Part shown: positions 10,759-21,823 of the stretch, piece after piece | Layout of the letters: each line of letters begins with the position of its first letter | How positions within the stretch are numbered: the first letter of the stretch is position 1 | NCBI GenBank assembly: GCA_032821775.1 | Contig: JAVLRN010000005.1 | Location: 1,302,001 to 1,366,000 of the forward strand | Direction: 5' to 3' | Origin: Sanguinoderma infundibulare | Lineage: Eukaryota; Basidiomycota; Agaricomycetes; Polyporales; Polyporaceae | Length of the DNA: 64,000 nt | Notes under the pieces: generated by a model | Seen by the model: the letters and a program-made list of their open reading frames with translations, nothing else | What the model was told of the DNA's origin: nothing | Database searches by the model: none | Program-made: the position numbers and the translations under genes

Positions 10759-11888
10759 ATGGACGACAATGACCCCATTTCCCAGTTCTTCCCAGACGAG
10801 GGGGACGTCGACCTTTACGAGGTGCTTGGCGTCAAGCAAGACGCTAAGCCGGACGACATCAAGAAGGCCTACCGAAAGCTGGCACTCAAGTACCACCCTG
10901 ACAAACACGCCGGTGCGGGCGAGGGCGCAAAGGCGGACGCGTTGCTCAAGTTCCAGCAGCTGGGGTTTGCTTACGCGGTGCTCTCAGACGAGAAGAGGAG
11001 GGGTCGGTATGACCTCACGGGGAAGACGGATGAAGGAGCCCACTTCGGTCCTGGGGAGGACGGCTGGGAGGCTTACTTCGAGCAGCTGTTCGAGGAAGTC
11101 ACAAGGGATAAGCTCGATGTCATGAAGAAGGAATACCAAGGTACGTTATTCCGCGCATCTCCGTCGAGGTTGCCATACGACGTCTTCCATCAGGTTCCGC
11201 GGAAGAGCTGGAGGACCTGAAGCAGGCTTACACGGAGACCGACGGCTCGATAGACGATATCATGACCCACGTACCCCATTCCACCTTCGACGACGAAGCG
11301 CGTTTCATCATCGCCATCTCCGACCTCATCAAGAAGGGCGACCTTCCGCTGCTACCCCAATGGGAGTCGAGCACGAAAGACGAGAAGGCGAAGCTCGTGC
11401 GGAAGAAGCAGGCTGCTAAGGAGGCAGCAGAGGCGGAGGAGCTTGCCAAGGAGCTCGGTGTACACGACGAGTTCTTCGGGAGCGGGAAGAAGGGAGCGCG
11501 GAAAGGCAAGACCAAAGGCAAGGGGAAAGCGGACGAAGAGGAGGACACCTCGGCGTTGCAGGCGCTGATACTCAAGAGGCGGAAGAACGCGGAGAGCCTC
11601 TTTGACAACATCGCCGCGAAGTACGCCAGCGCGGAGCCAGCCGCGAAGGGGGCCAGGAAAGGCAAGAAGCGGGCAAAGGACATTGAGGAGGAAGAGGAGG
11701 TGCTGGAAGCGTCACCCAAGAAGAAGTCGAGGAAGGATGTCCCACCACCACCAGACATTGACGATGCGGAGTTCGAGAAGATTCAGCAGAGGTTGATGGA
11801 GAGCAAAGCAAAGCGAGCTGCGGATGGTGGTGCTGGAACGAAGGGGACAGCCAAGGGCCGGGGAGCAAAAGGCCGGAAGGCGAAGTGA
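10759..11888 (+). CDS. J-domain co-chaperone, DNAJC9-like
   Basis: The start [15 protein letters not shown] leads into a complete J domain (about residues 20-90) with [24 protein letters not shown] (the HPD motif that stimulates Hsp70 ATPase) and [16 protein letters not shown]. One intron follows EYQG (about 11142-11193). The second half has [22 protein letters not shown], characteristic of the DNAJC9 family, whose human member acts as a histone chaperone and Hsc70 partner. The C terminus is Lys-rich and Ala/Gly-rich, ending GAKGRKAK, with several nuclear-localisation-like runs. A nuclear chromatin role is inferred from the family. The in-frame extension upstream has no typical signal, so the 10759 ATG was chosen. 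Confidence 0.85.
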
Positions 11889-12271
11889 TTCGGGCGTCGT
11901 GCGTCTGCTTGATACTCTGCCGTTGTTGTATTTGTAAGTTATCCTTGTTGCGCTATTCATTGCATACCACTTGCATCTCGCATCGATTCGCGCGTCCTTG
12001 GTCAGAGCGCGCATGGTAACTGCCGCAATCTATCCTCACTCAGTACTATGGCCCGGTGCAGAGAAGCTAAGTTAGGTAGACAGAGTCTATCGACACGAGC
12101 TTTCCTCCTCAAGAGCCAGACCCCGACAATACCTCGGATCCTGTACGCGGCTTCGTGGACGGAGGGGTACGCTTAACTCTATGCTCACCATGCCCCGTTG
12201 ACATCATTGACATGATACCTTCACATCTCTTGACGAATCTTGAGTAACTGAAAATTCTAATTGTCGTCCTA

Positions 12272-12505
12272 GATCCTAGCGCATCTGGAGCCCCGCGACT
12301 TGTTGAGTCTCGCAAAAACCAGCAAGAGTTTCCGCAGCTTCACGATGACGAAGTCCAATATACTACACTGGAAGATCGCTCTGTCGCACGCGAAAGTACT
12401 ACAGACTGCCCACTGTTCCTGTATCGCGAATACTTTGTGGGTCGTATATCTTTGGCAGCAGTCGCTCCAGGCCCAGAGTGACATGTATGATTCACGTGAT
12501 CGTGT
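12272..12505 (+). pseudogene. F-box domain relic
   Basis: After an acceptor-like CCTAG, the translation ILAHLEPRDLLSLAKTSKSF matches the core of basidiomycete F-box domains (leucines and LEPRDLL). A following W-I-A-L segment and, in a different frame, DCPLFLYREYFVGRIS continue the usual F-box protein pattern. A TGA closes that frame at about 12478. No upstream exon with a start was found. The frame change and early stop suggest decay, although an unrecognised intron could explain part of it. Confidence 0.45.
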
Positions 12506-12582
12506 TATTACGTTGGGGACACCGAGCGTCTCCAGCTCTCCTCTAGTAACGTTCAACCGTCTACATCCCGCTCCTTCCCCCG

Positions 12583-13898
12583 ATGCCTGCATTACCTCCG
12601 AGAGATGAAGCCGCAACACGCCTGCCACACGACGACCCGAATTTTCTGAGGGTGTATACTACTGTCGTGCTCCCGGCGGAGAAGGCGGCGGTCGCAACAA
12701 AACCTATATCATCAGCTCCCGCGTCATCGGTAACCTCCTTCTCTACCCCCTATCTGAGCAGGGTCGTGGGGTTACCAAGGACGAGCTCGCATCCTGCAAC
12801 ACCGACAACGGCTCCTTTCAGTCCGTCTACGACTTGGGTCAGAAGTATTTCCGGCATTTGATTGTACTCCGTGAGTCCCAATCCCGATGGTACATCCGCC
12901 AATGTTGATCTGGAGGTCAAACGATTTCAGTCAAGAAATCAAGAGGTAAAACGCCTATGCCTTCGGAGCATTCTTCGGGATCCTTGTTTGATCGGATCAA
13001 GGAGATGAAGTTGGCGGAACTTCAAGCCACCCCGCGAGACCATAAGACTGCGAAGAGCAACGTTCGTTTGCATCTATCACAGTATGTTTTTACCGTTCTG
13101 ACCGCGTCGAGCAGGCACTCGTTCGGGACCGTTATCGATGCATGATCTCCGGGCGCGTCGACACGCGTTCTATTCTTGCAGAGCTCACCGAACGGGAACC
13201 CGGCGAAGGCGCGGGGGCAACGGAGTGTTGCCACATCATCCCTGACTCGCTCGGCAATATCAACCCTGGCAAGACAGGGCCAAAGGTGTGTGTCGCAATT
13301 CTCGTTTCTGCACCATGTGTGCTGCATGAGGTGCTTGTGGCGGGAGGGACGTCTGCTTGCGCACATTTGCTGACACGTCCTCAGGAACATGAGGCTGCTA
13401 CAATATGGACTATACTGGAACTATTCGGGCAGTCGCAGGTGTGTCAAGAGCTCAAGGCGGCAACCAGGGAGACGAATCTCCATCGCCTGGAAAACATCAT
13501 GACACTCGATAAAATTATTCATGACCTTTTCAACGAGCTGTGGCTTTGGCTTGAAGAAGTGCCTGAAGAGGTGAGGTTTCCTTAACACACTTGGTGCTCC
13601 AGCTTATCCTGTTCAACAGCCAAATTGTTATAAAGTCGTCCTCGTACCTCGCTTGACGCACGAATCCTATGGCATTAAGGATAGGATACAGTTCACTGCC
13701 CATAGCGGCCTGCCCCTGCCCAGCCCGACATACCTGCGCATCCACGCCGCCTGCTGTCGTATCGCCCATATGTCCGGTGCGGCGGAGCACATCGATGAGG
13801 TTTCACGTCACATGGAAGAGCAGCCCGTCTTGGCTGAGGATGGAGGGTCTGGTGACGTCCTTGCGTACGCTCTTCATCATCTGGTCGACCCCGTTTAG
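12583..13898 (+). CDS. HNH-nuclease-domain protein of a basidiomycete-expanded family
   Basis: The start is MPALPPRDEAATRLP. An intron at 12654-12715 is needed to keep frame into RVIGNLLLYPLSEQG; otherwise a frameshift must be assumed there. Later exons give LVRDRYRCMISGR, then TECCHIIPDS, which is the metal and catalytic His region of HNH domains, then LENIMTLDKIIHDLFNELWLW. The C-terminal part has SGLPLPSPTYLRIHAACCRI and MSGAAEHIDE, diagnostic of the large agaricomycete HNH family. At least five introns. It ends at TAG 13896-13898. Function is unknown; in other genomes these genes are numerous and variable. Possible decay is limited to the N-terminal junction. Confidence 0.7.
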
Positions 13899-14861
13899 CG
13901 TCTTGCAGACCTCGTGTGGCCCGCCCGATGGTGCGCTTCGTTGATAAGCTCCACGCTCGCCTCCCACTACACATCGCATGGTGCTCCGTCATCCATCTCA
14001 TCGTTCCATCCATCGCCATCGCCATCGCCATCGCCATCGCCATCGCCATCGTTGCGCTCGCCGTTACCTGTCGTTGTCGTCGCCCGCCTCTCGTATTCGT
14101 GCCCTGCCATCATTTTGACGTCTCACTGGTCGCTGGTCAGCCGCCTTGCGCCCCTGTCTGTGCTCCCGCATTCCACCTTCCTTCCTCATGTCCTTCGACA
14201 GTTGGCGCAATTGGCCAGGGACAGGCAATATGTTCCGACGATCGAACTCTGCCGGCGACCCACCCACGCTGACTCGTGTTTCGGGAACTACTTACCGTTT
14301 AACTTTTGTCACTCCCGCATGCACCCTGGCCATTTTGACCCACCTCGATTCCGATTCTGATCCCCACGCTGTCCGTACTGTCATGCGTTTGTCGCCGGAC
14401 TCATTCTCGCTGCGAATACATCCATAGTGTCGACGCCCGCGTATGTATATATTCTGTAGGTACTTGGCGTAGTATGTCTGGAATGACGCGTCATCGTCTG
14501 CGATGTGGTACCCGCCCTGCGATGTTGCAGCCCACGCCTTGCTTGTCGGAGAGCCGCAGGACAGGCTGCGGGGGCTTCTGAAGATGGTCGGATGAGGATG
14601 GCGGTGCGGCGAGTAGGAGGAGAAATGAGGAGTGTCACAAGTCTTAGATGCAGGCTGCTGCTGTTCAAGGCACCGTGCACCCTAGCAGGTGCGCGGAACA
14701 TACGAGGTCGGTCATTGCATCACGTATATCAACAATGCTTGGGCCTCTTTCCCGCCTTTTCCTGTCCCTTCCTGCTTGGTGAATTGTGTCTGATGTCGCA
14801 AACACCTCTGCCCTGCCACCTATGCTCGACCTCCATCCCTTCCGCCGAGGAAAAACATATG
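13899..14861. other. Convergent intergenic region with a hexanucleotide repeat
   Basis: 963 bp between two 3' ends. It includes the CATCGC array and a possible 79-codon ORF at 14188-14427 (MSFDSWRNWPGTG to LRIHP*), which follows a pyrimidine-rich stretch. No family is recognised for that ORF and it is not called as a gene. Confidence 0.4.
14011..14051 (+). repeat. Hexanucleotide microsatellite (CATCGC), about 6.8 units
   Basis: Perfect tandem CATCGC units over 41 bp. Translation gives Ile-Ala or Met-Ala dipeptide runs in artefactual ORFs on both strands. Confidence 0.95.
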
Positions 14862-17800
14862 TTACAGATAGCGGATTGAATCTATGCCCAAGCTTCGTCT
14901 CGCGTGTATGATTGCTACCAATTCCTTGATCGACTCCTCCAAGATGACCACATTGTCGAGCAGCTGCGAAAGCGTGACGTGTGCGACCTTTGGCCCATCC
15001 TCGTCTCCTTCCGGCTCGTCGACGACCTGCGACGGTGTGCGACCTTCGCCCCACTGCCCTGACGCGCCAAAGACGTCCTCCTCATCCGCGTTGAACTGGC
15101 GTGACTTCGCGGGCGTCCAGGGACCCGACGACGGCGCGGGCGCGAGGTAGGGCTCCACGACGATCGCGCCAGTCTTCTGGTAGTGCGGCCCAAAGGGGCT
15201 CGCCTCGAACGTGCGAGTGCTCCGTGCGGGAGCGGGAGGCTCCGGCGGCGTCGGCTTCGACGGCCTACTCTTCTTCGGCGTGAGGAACGACACGAACGAC
15301 TGGGACACCGACTGGGCCGACCTCGGCTTCGGCTTCGCGGGCATCTCCACCGGGGACGACAGCCCGGCCGACAAGGGGCTGCCGCCGAACACGGACGACG
15401 ACTTTGGCGTGTCGATGTCGAGGGCGAGCGTGAGCGCGTCGGTCAGGTTCTCGTTGAATAGCAAGCCCTGCCGGCGCTCCTGGAGGTACTGGTCGAAGCT
15501 CTGGACCATCTGGCGGTAGCGCTCGAGCTGGCCGACGAGCCCGTGGAAGATGGAGTGGATGACGGGGCGCGACCGCTCGTCCATGCTGGACGCGGGCAGC
15601 GCGTTAAACTCGGACGCGAGCTTCTCCTCTATCCGGAAGTCGATCGAGCGGTCGTCGCCGTCGTCCTCGTAGAGCATCAATTCGTCCTGCTCCCGTCCGT
15701 TGGTCGGCGTGGGCGAGTCTTTCGGCGCGAACGTCAGCCACCCTGCCAGCGAACGATCGGGACAGAGGGCGAGCGTCGCCAATACGCCTGTCAGCGCCAT
15801 GTTCGCCTCCGGGCTGTTGGCGAAGAACCGCCTGAGAGATTGGAGGACGAGGGAAAGAACGGCGTCGTTGGGATTCACGCGATGCTTCAGCTTTGCGCGC
15901 GCTTCGAGGTCGAGGTCGAGTCGGAAACATGACTGGCTTTGGATAGAGAAGATGGCGTCGCGCAGGTAGTGATCGTAACCGGTGCTGAACGCATCTTCTG
16001 CGTGGTTCGGGTCGACGCGGGATACGAGTGCAAGGTACAGACCCATCTCGCGTTCGTGCGTCCAGTACGTGGTATCGGGTTGATTGAAGACGATCACGGA
16101 CTTCGGACGAAGGAAGTCAGCCTCCTTGGTGTCTTCCACGCCAGGGTATACGAAGGTCTCGTCGTCGTCATCGTCATCCGCGGATTTTGGTGGCGGCAGG
16201 ACGTCTTCAATTGCTTCGGGGAGGAATGCGGGCTGAGGGAAGGATGTGGCCTGGGGGTCGGGGATGACAACGAGCAATCGGTCAACACAGAGGGTGCAGT
16301 ACTGGAAGAGGAGTGATTGGAGGAGTTGGAGCGCGGCCGTGGCAGTTGACTGAGACTTCGATCGTAGACTGGTCAGGAGGAGATCCTTGAGGGTAAATCG
16401 AGCCATGGAGGTGAAATATGAGGACTGTTTCCGGGCATCTGGTGCCTCCATCTCCAGCAGGGCCATTGCCGTACTCTTGCGCCGTTTCCGTTTCGCCTGC
16501 TTCGCGCTCGCTTGAGACACCGAGGTCGAAGGAGCCTTCCCGCCAAGGTACAACATGGAGTGCGCACGAGGTCTGGAAGAGGACAAGTCTTCATTGTTGT
16601 CCTCGCTCATCAGGAAGCCGATGAGCAAGTCGGGCAGCGGGCCGTTCTCCAGTGTCCGGATCATGATCTCAATGTATGACATGACGGCGACGGCGCTGCC
16701 ATCGGCGTCTGAGCATTCGAGGATAGAAGGATAGAGGATGTTCTCGAGGAATACACGTCGTACCGCGTCCAAGATCGACTGCACGATCGCAGAACCTACA
16801 AGCGCTGAGGCATCAAGGGACCCGTCGCCCGTGTCGTTCAGTGTGTTTCGACGGAAGACATCCTGGAGGAATTCCAATAACTTCAGGAAGTGGTCCAAGC
16901 GTGCTTTGAAGTCGGGGCTTGACGACTCCTCCAAACCCATGGCGCGACTTCGCTCCTTCTCGACTTCCAACTTTGCCCTTTCTTCCCTCGTGAGCACCGG
17001 TGAGGTGCCGCTACCGAGGACCATTGCTGTTCCGGACGCATTCTCAGCGGTCACTGGAGGTAGGACTTCGAGTTTCGTAGGAAGGAGGGAATAAACGGCG
17101 GCGAGACCAGCGGCGAGCACATCAGAGAAGTCACCGTCGAGGATGTACTCCGCCAAAGCCAATGCTGCGTCTGTGTTAGGATCAGAGTCATGTGCCGACA
17201 TGGTAGAGGTGGATGTTCGGAGGTCTTCTTCGTGTTTGTGTGAAGGATCCACGGGAGACATAGCAACGTCCATGAGGAACAGAAGACCTGCGCGCGCAAA
17301 GTCGCCAATCTGCCCCTCTCGGTGTACGAAGCGAAGGAGATAATTGAACAGAAGGAACTCATACTCTGGTTTCTTCGTGGTAGACGAACCGAGACCAGAG
17401 TTGTCCGTCTGAGCCGGAGAGGGAGGGCGTGGGGCCGTTGGGAAATCGACGAGGGTTTGGTCGCCGGACTGGTCGGCAGGTGCACGGTGCTCGACCTCTT
17501 CTGCTTCTTCTTCCTCTTCTTCGACAGCGAATAGAGGTTCCGGTCGATACCACTGCTTGTCGTGGAAGAAGATCATGAGCAATTCGCGATACGTGCGTAT
17601 CCTGCTGCAGAGGATGCAAAGCAGGTTGACCACTGCGGAACGATCACTATATGCGCAAGGAGGGAAGGACGCGCACACGTACGATCTTCCTCGTATTCCG
17701 AGGGCTGGGTACGGGACGCATTACCAGCAGCACCCATGGGCTTGTTGCGACCATCCAGCTGTTCTTGGATATCATCACCGACGCAGTTGCGAAGGAGACG

Positions 17801-18422
17801 GAGGACGGCCTTGTGTACTGCGGTGTGCACCAGGAACTGTTCATCTAGCAGAACGACCATGTTCTGCACGGCGCGGAGGACCTCCGCTTGGATACCAAAC
17901 GGGCGGTCCGACTCGCTGAGCTTGACGAGCGTCCCGAGCACATCTTGGGAAGGTTAGGATCGGGAAGACGACATGAATAGCACATAGCACGTACCATTCT
18001 TCAACAAATACTCCAAACAAGCACCGGTCACACTTGTGGGCCATCAACGATTAGAGGACTGACACTGACGGAACTGGGCACGACGCACCCTTCCTCTGTG
18101 CGCGTAGACTCCCACACCAACGAATCCACCATGGACTGTAAACGTCCCGGAACATCGGTAGAGTTTATCCCCCGCGTCAACTGGCGTTCATCGGGGTAGA
18201 GAAGGGTGTTCTGCAGGATAAGTTCATTTAGACCGGGTCGTGCCAGAACAGTCCGGATCGTGCTCACCTTGATGAGCATCCATGATTTGTGGAACTCCTG
18301 TGCGTGGTCTATCTGCCAAGCATCAGCCCAATGTTGAGTACATGCGGAGGAAGAGCGAGGCACACCTCGGCTTTGGGCGTCGGTTGGATGTTCGACCGCA
18401 GGAACTTGGAGAAGTAGTCCAT
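14862..18422 (-). CDS. FHIP/RAI16-like FHF complex subunit (Hook-interacting protein)
   Basis: Large helical protein of the FTS-Hook-FHIP complex, which links early endosomes to dynein in filamentous fungi. The start MDYFSKFLRSNIQPTPKAE is followed, after an intron, by QEFHKSWMLIKVSTI. Exon 3 is only about 38 nt and encodes VTGACLEYLLKN. The family-type core includes RAVQNMVVLLDEQFLVH, LLCILCSRIRTYRELLMIFF and FNYLLRFVHREGQIGDFARA. The long last exon (14862-17650) holds acidic and disordered inserts and ends GIDSIRYL. Family assignment rests on the core helices. Length near 1,100 residues fits fungal FHIP proteins. Confidence 0.75.
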
Positions 18423-18861
18423 GTCGTCGCGCCGTGTCTGCCCCTGTAATTGAGGGGATTTACGCTATGCCAGTACACCAGAGTACAGTCCAGAGAGTGG
18501 AACAGAACGAAGAAGTGAGGACGTGGTAGAGAGGGGGACCGATTTGTTAACCTGGGAGACGGTCGCGCGGCTACAGGCATGTACGCGACCGACGCAGCTG
18601 GGCGTCCTGCCATCCGCCTTGGATCCTTTCCGCCATCGCCCTCGCCCCCTCTCCCGCTCTCATACCTATACTTCAGCTTCCTATCGCTCTCTGGTTCTGC
18701 CTAGCCGAGATGGAACCCTACGCTGTTTGTGTACCTACGACTATGGCGATTTTGATCAAGCCCATACCGTCAACGGTCAGCCTCCTCGGCCGTCCCAGCC
18801 GCATGGAACCCCATTATCGAGGCCCTTCGACGGCCAACGCAGTGTCAGCCTCACGACATAT
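18423..18861. other. Divergent intergenic region, FHIP / coiled-coil protein
   Basis: About 440 bp between divergent starts. The frame of the downstream gene is open back to 18523, so its true start is uncertain. Confidence 0.35.
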
Positions 18862-19949
18862 ATGCCGACTCTGGAGCCGCTAGGATCTTCGCGCAGGTCA
18901 ATTCGTCACCCAAGCACTCGCTCTTCAATGGAGGATTTCAACGCGTCCGTCTCTTCTTCCAACGACTCTTTCCTAGTCCCCGGGAGGGACGAAGCGAGCT
19001 GCGCGCCCCTCCTCGTCTCGCAAGGCGACATCTCCAATATCTCCGACGACTTCAACCCGTTCGCCTCCCCCACCGGCATCGACACCATCTTCCTCTCACC
19101 CGGAGCCGCCGAGTCCCCAGACGACCACATCCACCACCTCGGCATCTCCTCCACCCCGCCTCCTGCTCCGCCGCCCCCGTCGTCGGGCAACACCGAGGGA
19201 AAGCTCCGCGCGATCGTCGACGACCTCCTCCGGAAGAAGCGCGCCGCCCGGGATCTCCAAGCGGAGGAGAACGCCACGCTCCGCGCTCAGGTCGGGCTCC
19301 TCACCGACGCCCTCGCCAAGGCGTCCGCCCAGCCCGGGTCCGAGACCGCGGACCTGCTCGCCGCGCTCGAGCGCGAGCGCGGACTGCGCCAGAGCGCGGA
19401 GGAGTCGCGCCTCGCGACGGCCAAGTTCCTCGCGGAGCAGGTCGAGCGCGTCTCGCTCCAGAAGGCGCTGCTCGAGAAGACCGTCGCGTCCTTCACGCAC
19501 GGGCGCGAGTTCTGGCGGGAGCGCGCGATCACCGCGCTTGAGCGGTGCGAGTCGCTCGAGGAGGAGAACTTGCGGGTCAAGACGCAGCTGAGTGCGCTCT
19601 CGAGGCGGCAGGGCACGGCCGTCGAGCGGCAGGTGGGCGACGTGCTACACGAGGTCGCGGACGAGCGGGACCGCATGAAGCAACTCGAGGAGGTCCACCC
19701 GTTCGCGGAGAAGACGAACACGCTCTCGAAAGCGAAGGACACCGTCAAGTCGAGTGGGTCGAAGCACGACTTGGCGAAGCCGGCTGCCGAGGTGAGTTTG
19801 ATGCATTCGTGTGGTGGGCGATTTCTGTTGACGTTGTATTGGAATAGGGCAAGTTCTTCGGTGGGAAGACTAGCAAGAGATTCGTTTCCTACAGGATTGC
19901 GCCAGAAGCTCGTAAGGCTCTTCAACAATCCAAAAAGGAGCGGGCGTAG
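18862..19949 (+). CDS. Coiled-coil protein of unknown function
   Basis: Candidate starts are 18862 (MPTLEPLGSS) and 18928 (MEDFNASVSSSN). The first 100 residues are Ser/Pro-rich and end in a poly-Pro patch. From about residue 110 there is a long heptad-rich coiled coil: LLRKKRAARDLQAEENATLR, ALERERGLRQSAEESR, ALERCESLEEENLRVKTQL. One intron (about 19793-19848) joins KPAAE to GKFFGGKTSKRF. The protein ends QQSKKERA at TAG 19947-19949. A cytoskeletal or spindle-pole scaffold is possible from composition, but no family is recognised. Confidence 0.65.
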
Positions 19950-20104
19950 TCTATGCGTGTATTGTGGGTCGTATTATGGGTCGACGATCATGGAATACAG
20001 GGCATTATTACACATTATGGAGTGACTTCCAATGTTGGTGTCCATGGCGTACTGTCAAGATATCCACTGCCAGAAACCGTCCTCGTGTCCATCCGCTGCG
20101 CTTG

Positions 20105-21740
20105 TCAAACCCGGCCACTGTTCTTCGAGGCAAGAGGCGCCATCACCAAGGGTCGGATGGTCGTCGGCCTTCTCGACCGGTACCTCCTAGGTCTGTCCAC
20201 AGTGTCCGGGGCGGGCTGCAAGATGATGTTGTTGAATCGGGGCGTAATCGGAGGGACGTCCGGCCGCAGGGAGGTGTCCCGTGCCGAGGACGTCGAGTCT
20301 TGACTGATACCGGACGGAACGGCCGTGAAGTCTTCCTCGACGAAGGCGTGCACCGACTGTGGAGACCAGCCTAGAACATCCATTCGGGTTGTCTGTGATG
20401 GCGGTGCAATCTGGCGGGCATGCATGAGCGTGGCGTAGGATATGCGGTGAACTCTACACACCTTCACAACAGCGTCCTTTGAGGATTGGAGTGTAACCGG
20501 GCAATCCGCATCGCCGTCGACCGTTTTGACTGAGGAAGGGAGAGCCAGCGGAGTTCCTGAGATAACACCCAGAGCAGCGCTCGAATAGTATTTCGAAGCG
20601 TCCGGCTTGAGTGCAAGCTCGCGGGGTCCGGAAAGTACATCCTGGTCACGGTCAGAAGATGGAACGGGATAGGGACTGCTTGGCGTTAGTGCTTGTCCGT
20701 GTACCTGTTCCGGAGGGAATGAGAAACTAACGTTAAAAGAGGGTGTACGGACCAGCTCACCCTCTTGCGAAGATCCTCGACAAACTCGAGGGCAGGAGAC
20801 GACGGCTCACGCAGTCGAAAGTAGTTGGCCAGTCCAATACAAAGCCGTCGGAGGACGAGCACCAGAAAGAAGAACACGGCAAGTTCGATAGTGAGAGGAG
20901 CCAAGAGAGACATGACTGGAGAGATAGCGAGATCGAAGGGAGGCGGGATGATGTCGGACATGAAGGAGGAAATAACCTGAAGGAGACAAGAGGATCCTGT
21001 AGGGTTGGCTCCGAGATGGACGAGAGAGACGGTAGTCGGGTCCGAGCCGTTCGCGTTGTCACTGGAAGCAGGCAACATTGGGCGGGTATGGCCAAAGACC
21101 CTGGGATTGTCGGTGGATGGCCAAGGGAGGTGTGGGAGGAGGTAGAGAGATGCTGCCCCATGATGAGGTGGGTCGATGTGAAGGATTCTGGTACCTGGAA
21201 TAGTCTGTCGAAGGAGGGTTATTGTGAAGCGCGGCTGTAAAACGCTGAGCATGACTATGCCAGCGAAGAGAAACGGGAGGATGAACATGATACAGGAGAG
21301 TAGAACGAGGTGGGTTGCAGTTGAGAACGTTGAACCGGCAGGAGACCTCGAACTGAACAAGATGCGCCCTTCACGCGCGTCCGTCACATAACATCGACAG
21401 TTCTTCTTCCGAGTATGGCAATCACATGGAACAAGGGAAGCAGCACAGTGTGTGGTTAAAACGACACATAGGAGGTCGGATTAGCAGTGACGGCGTGGAA
21501 GAGGCGTGCGGCGACGATCTGTGCGCGCGATGATTCCGATGGAGCGAGAACTCGGCGCGGGTGGTGGTGGTACAAGGACTGGATAGCTGGCATGGCCGTC
21601 GGTGTAGGGCTGAGCCAAGGCTGAGCTGGAGTGGGTGTGGGGGACTCGGAGGTGGCACGCGCGAGACACGATCGCAGATCACGTTCGCGCGACGCGTTCG
21701 GGAGACGCCCATTTTGGGTGGCAGTCTGGGAGGCAGCCAT
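20105..21740 (-). CDS. Membrane protein of unknown function with two to three TM segments
   Basis: Four exons assemble in frame. Exon 1 starts MAASQTATQNGRLPN (alternative start MPAIQSLY at 21593) and ends NPTSY. The 62-nt intron 21406-21467 joins it to KNCRCYVTDAREGRILF. Exon 2 carries HLVLLSCIMFILPFLFAGIV and later PVMSLLAPLTIELAVFFFLV, two clear membrane spans, separated by a roughly 90-residue polar loop. Exons 3 and 4 form a polar C-terminal tail including MDVLGWSPQSVHAFVEEDF and ending SKNSGRV. Topology suggests an endomembrane or plasma-membrane protein. I do not recognise a family. It starts only 83 bp from the divergent deubiquitinase. Confidence 0.65.
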
Positions 21741-21823
21741 CGCTGCCGGGCGCGTCTGCCTGCCCTCCTTCTCTTTCTGCTCCCTCCACCATCTCCCCGG
21801 CCAACTCCTCCCTTCCCCGCTCT
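21741..21823. promoter_or_regulatory. Very short bidirectional promoter
   Basis: Only 83 bp separate the proposed ATG of the membrane-protein gene (-) from that of the USP48-like gene (+). If the alternative start at 21593 is used, the gap is 230 bp. The stretch is pyrimidine-rich on the plus strand. Confidence 0.45.

Noticed and set aside
12640..12720. Definite frameshift mutation in the HNH gene
   Set aside because: An intron of normal size (12654-12715, GTATAC to CAG) restores the frame, so a mutation is not required.
13693..14049. Minus-strand ORF starting with a Met-Ala repeat run and plus-strand Ile-Ala ORFs
   Set aside because: They arise from the CATCGC microsatellite, have no recognisable domain, and overlap the 3' end of the HNH gene.
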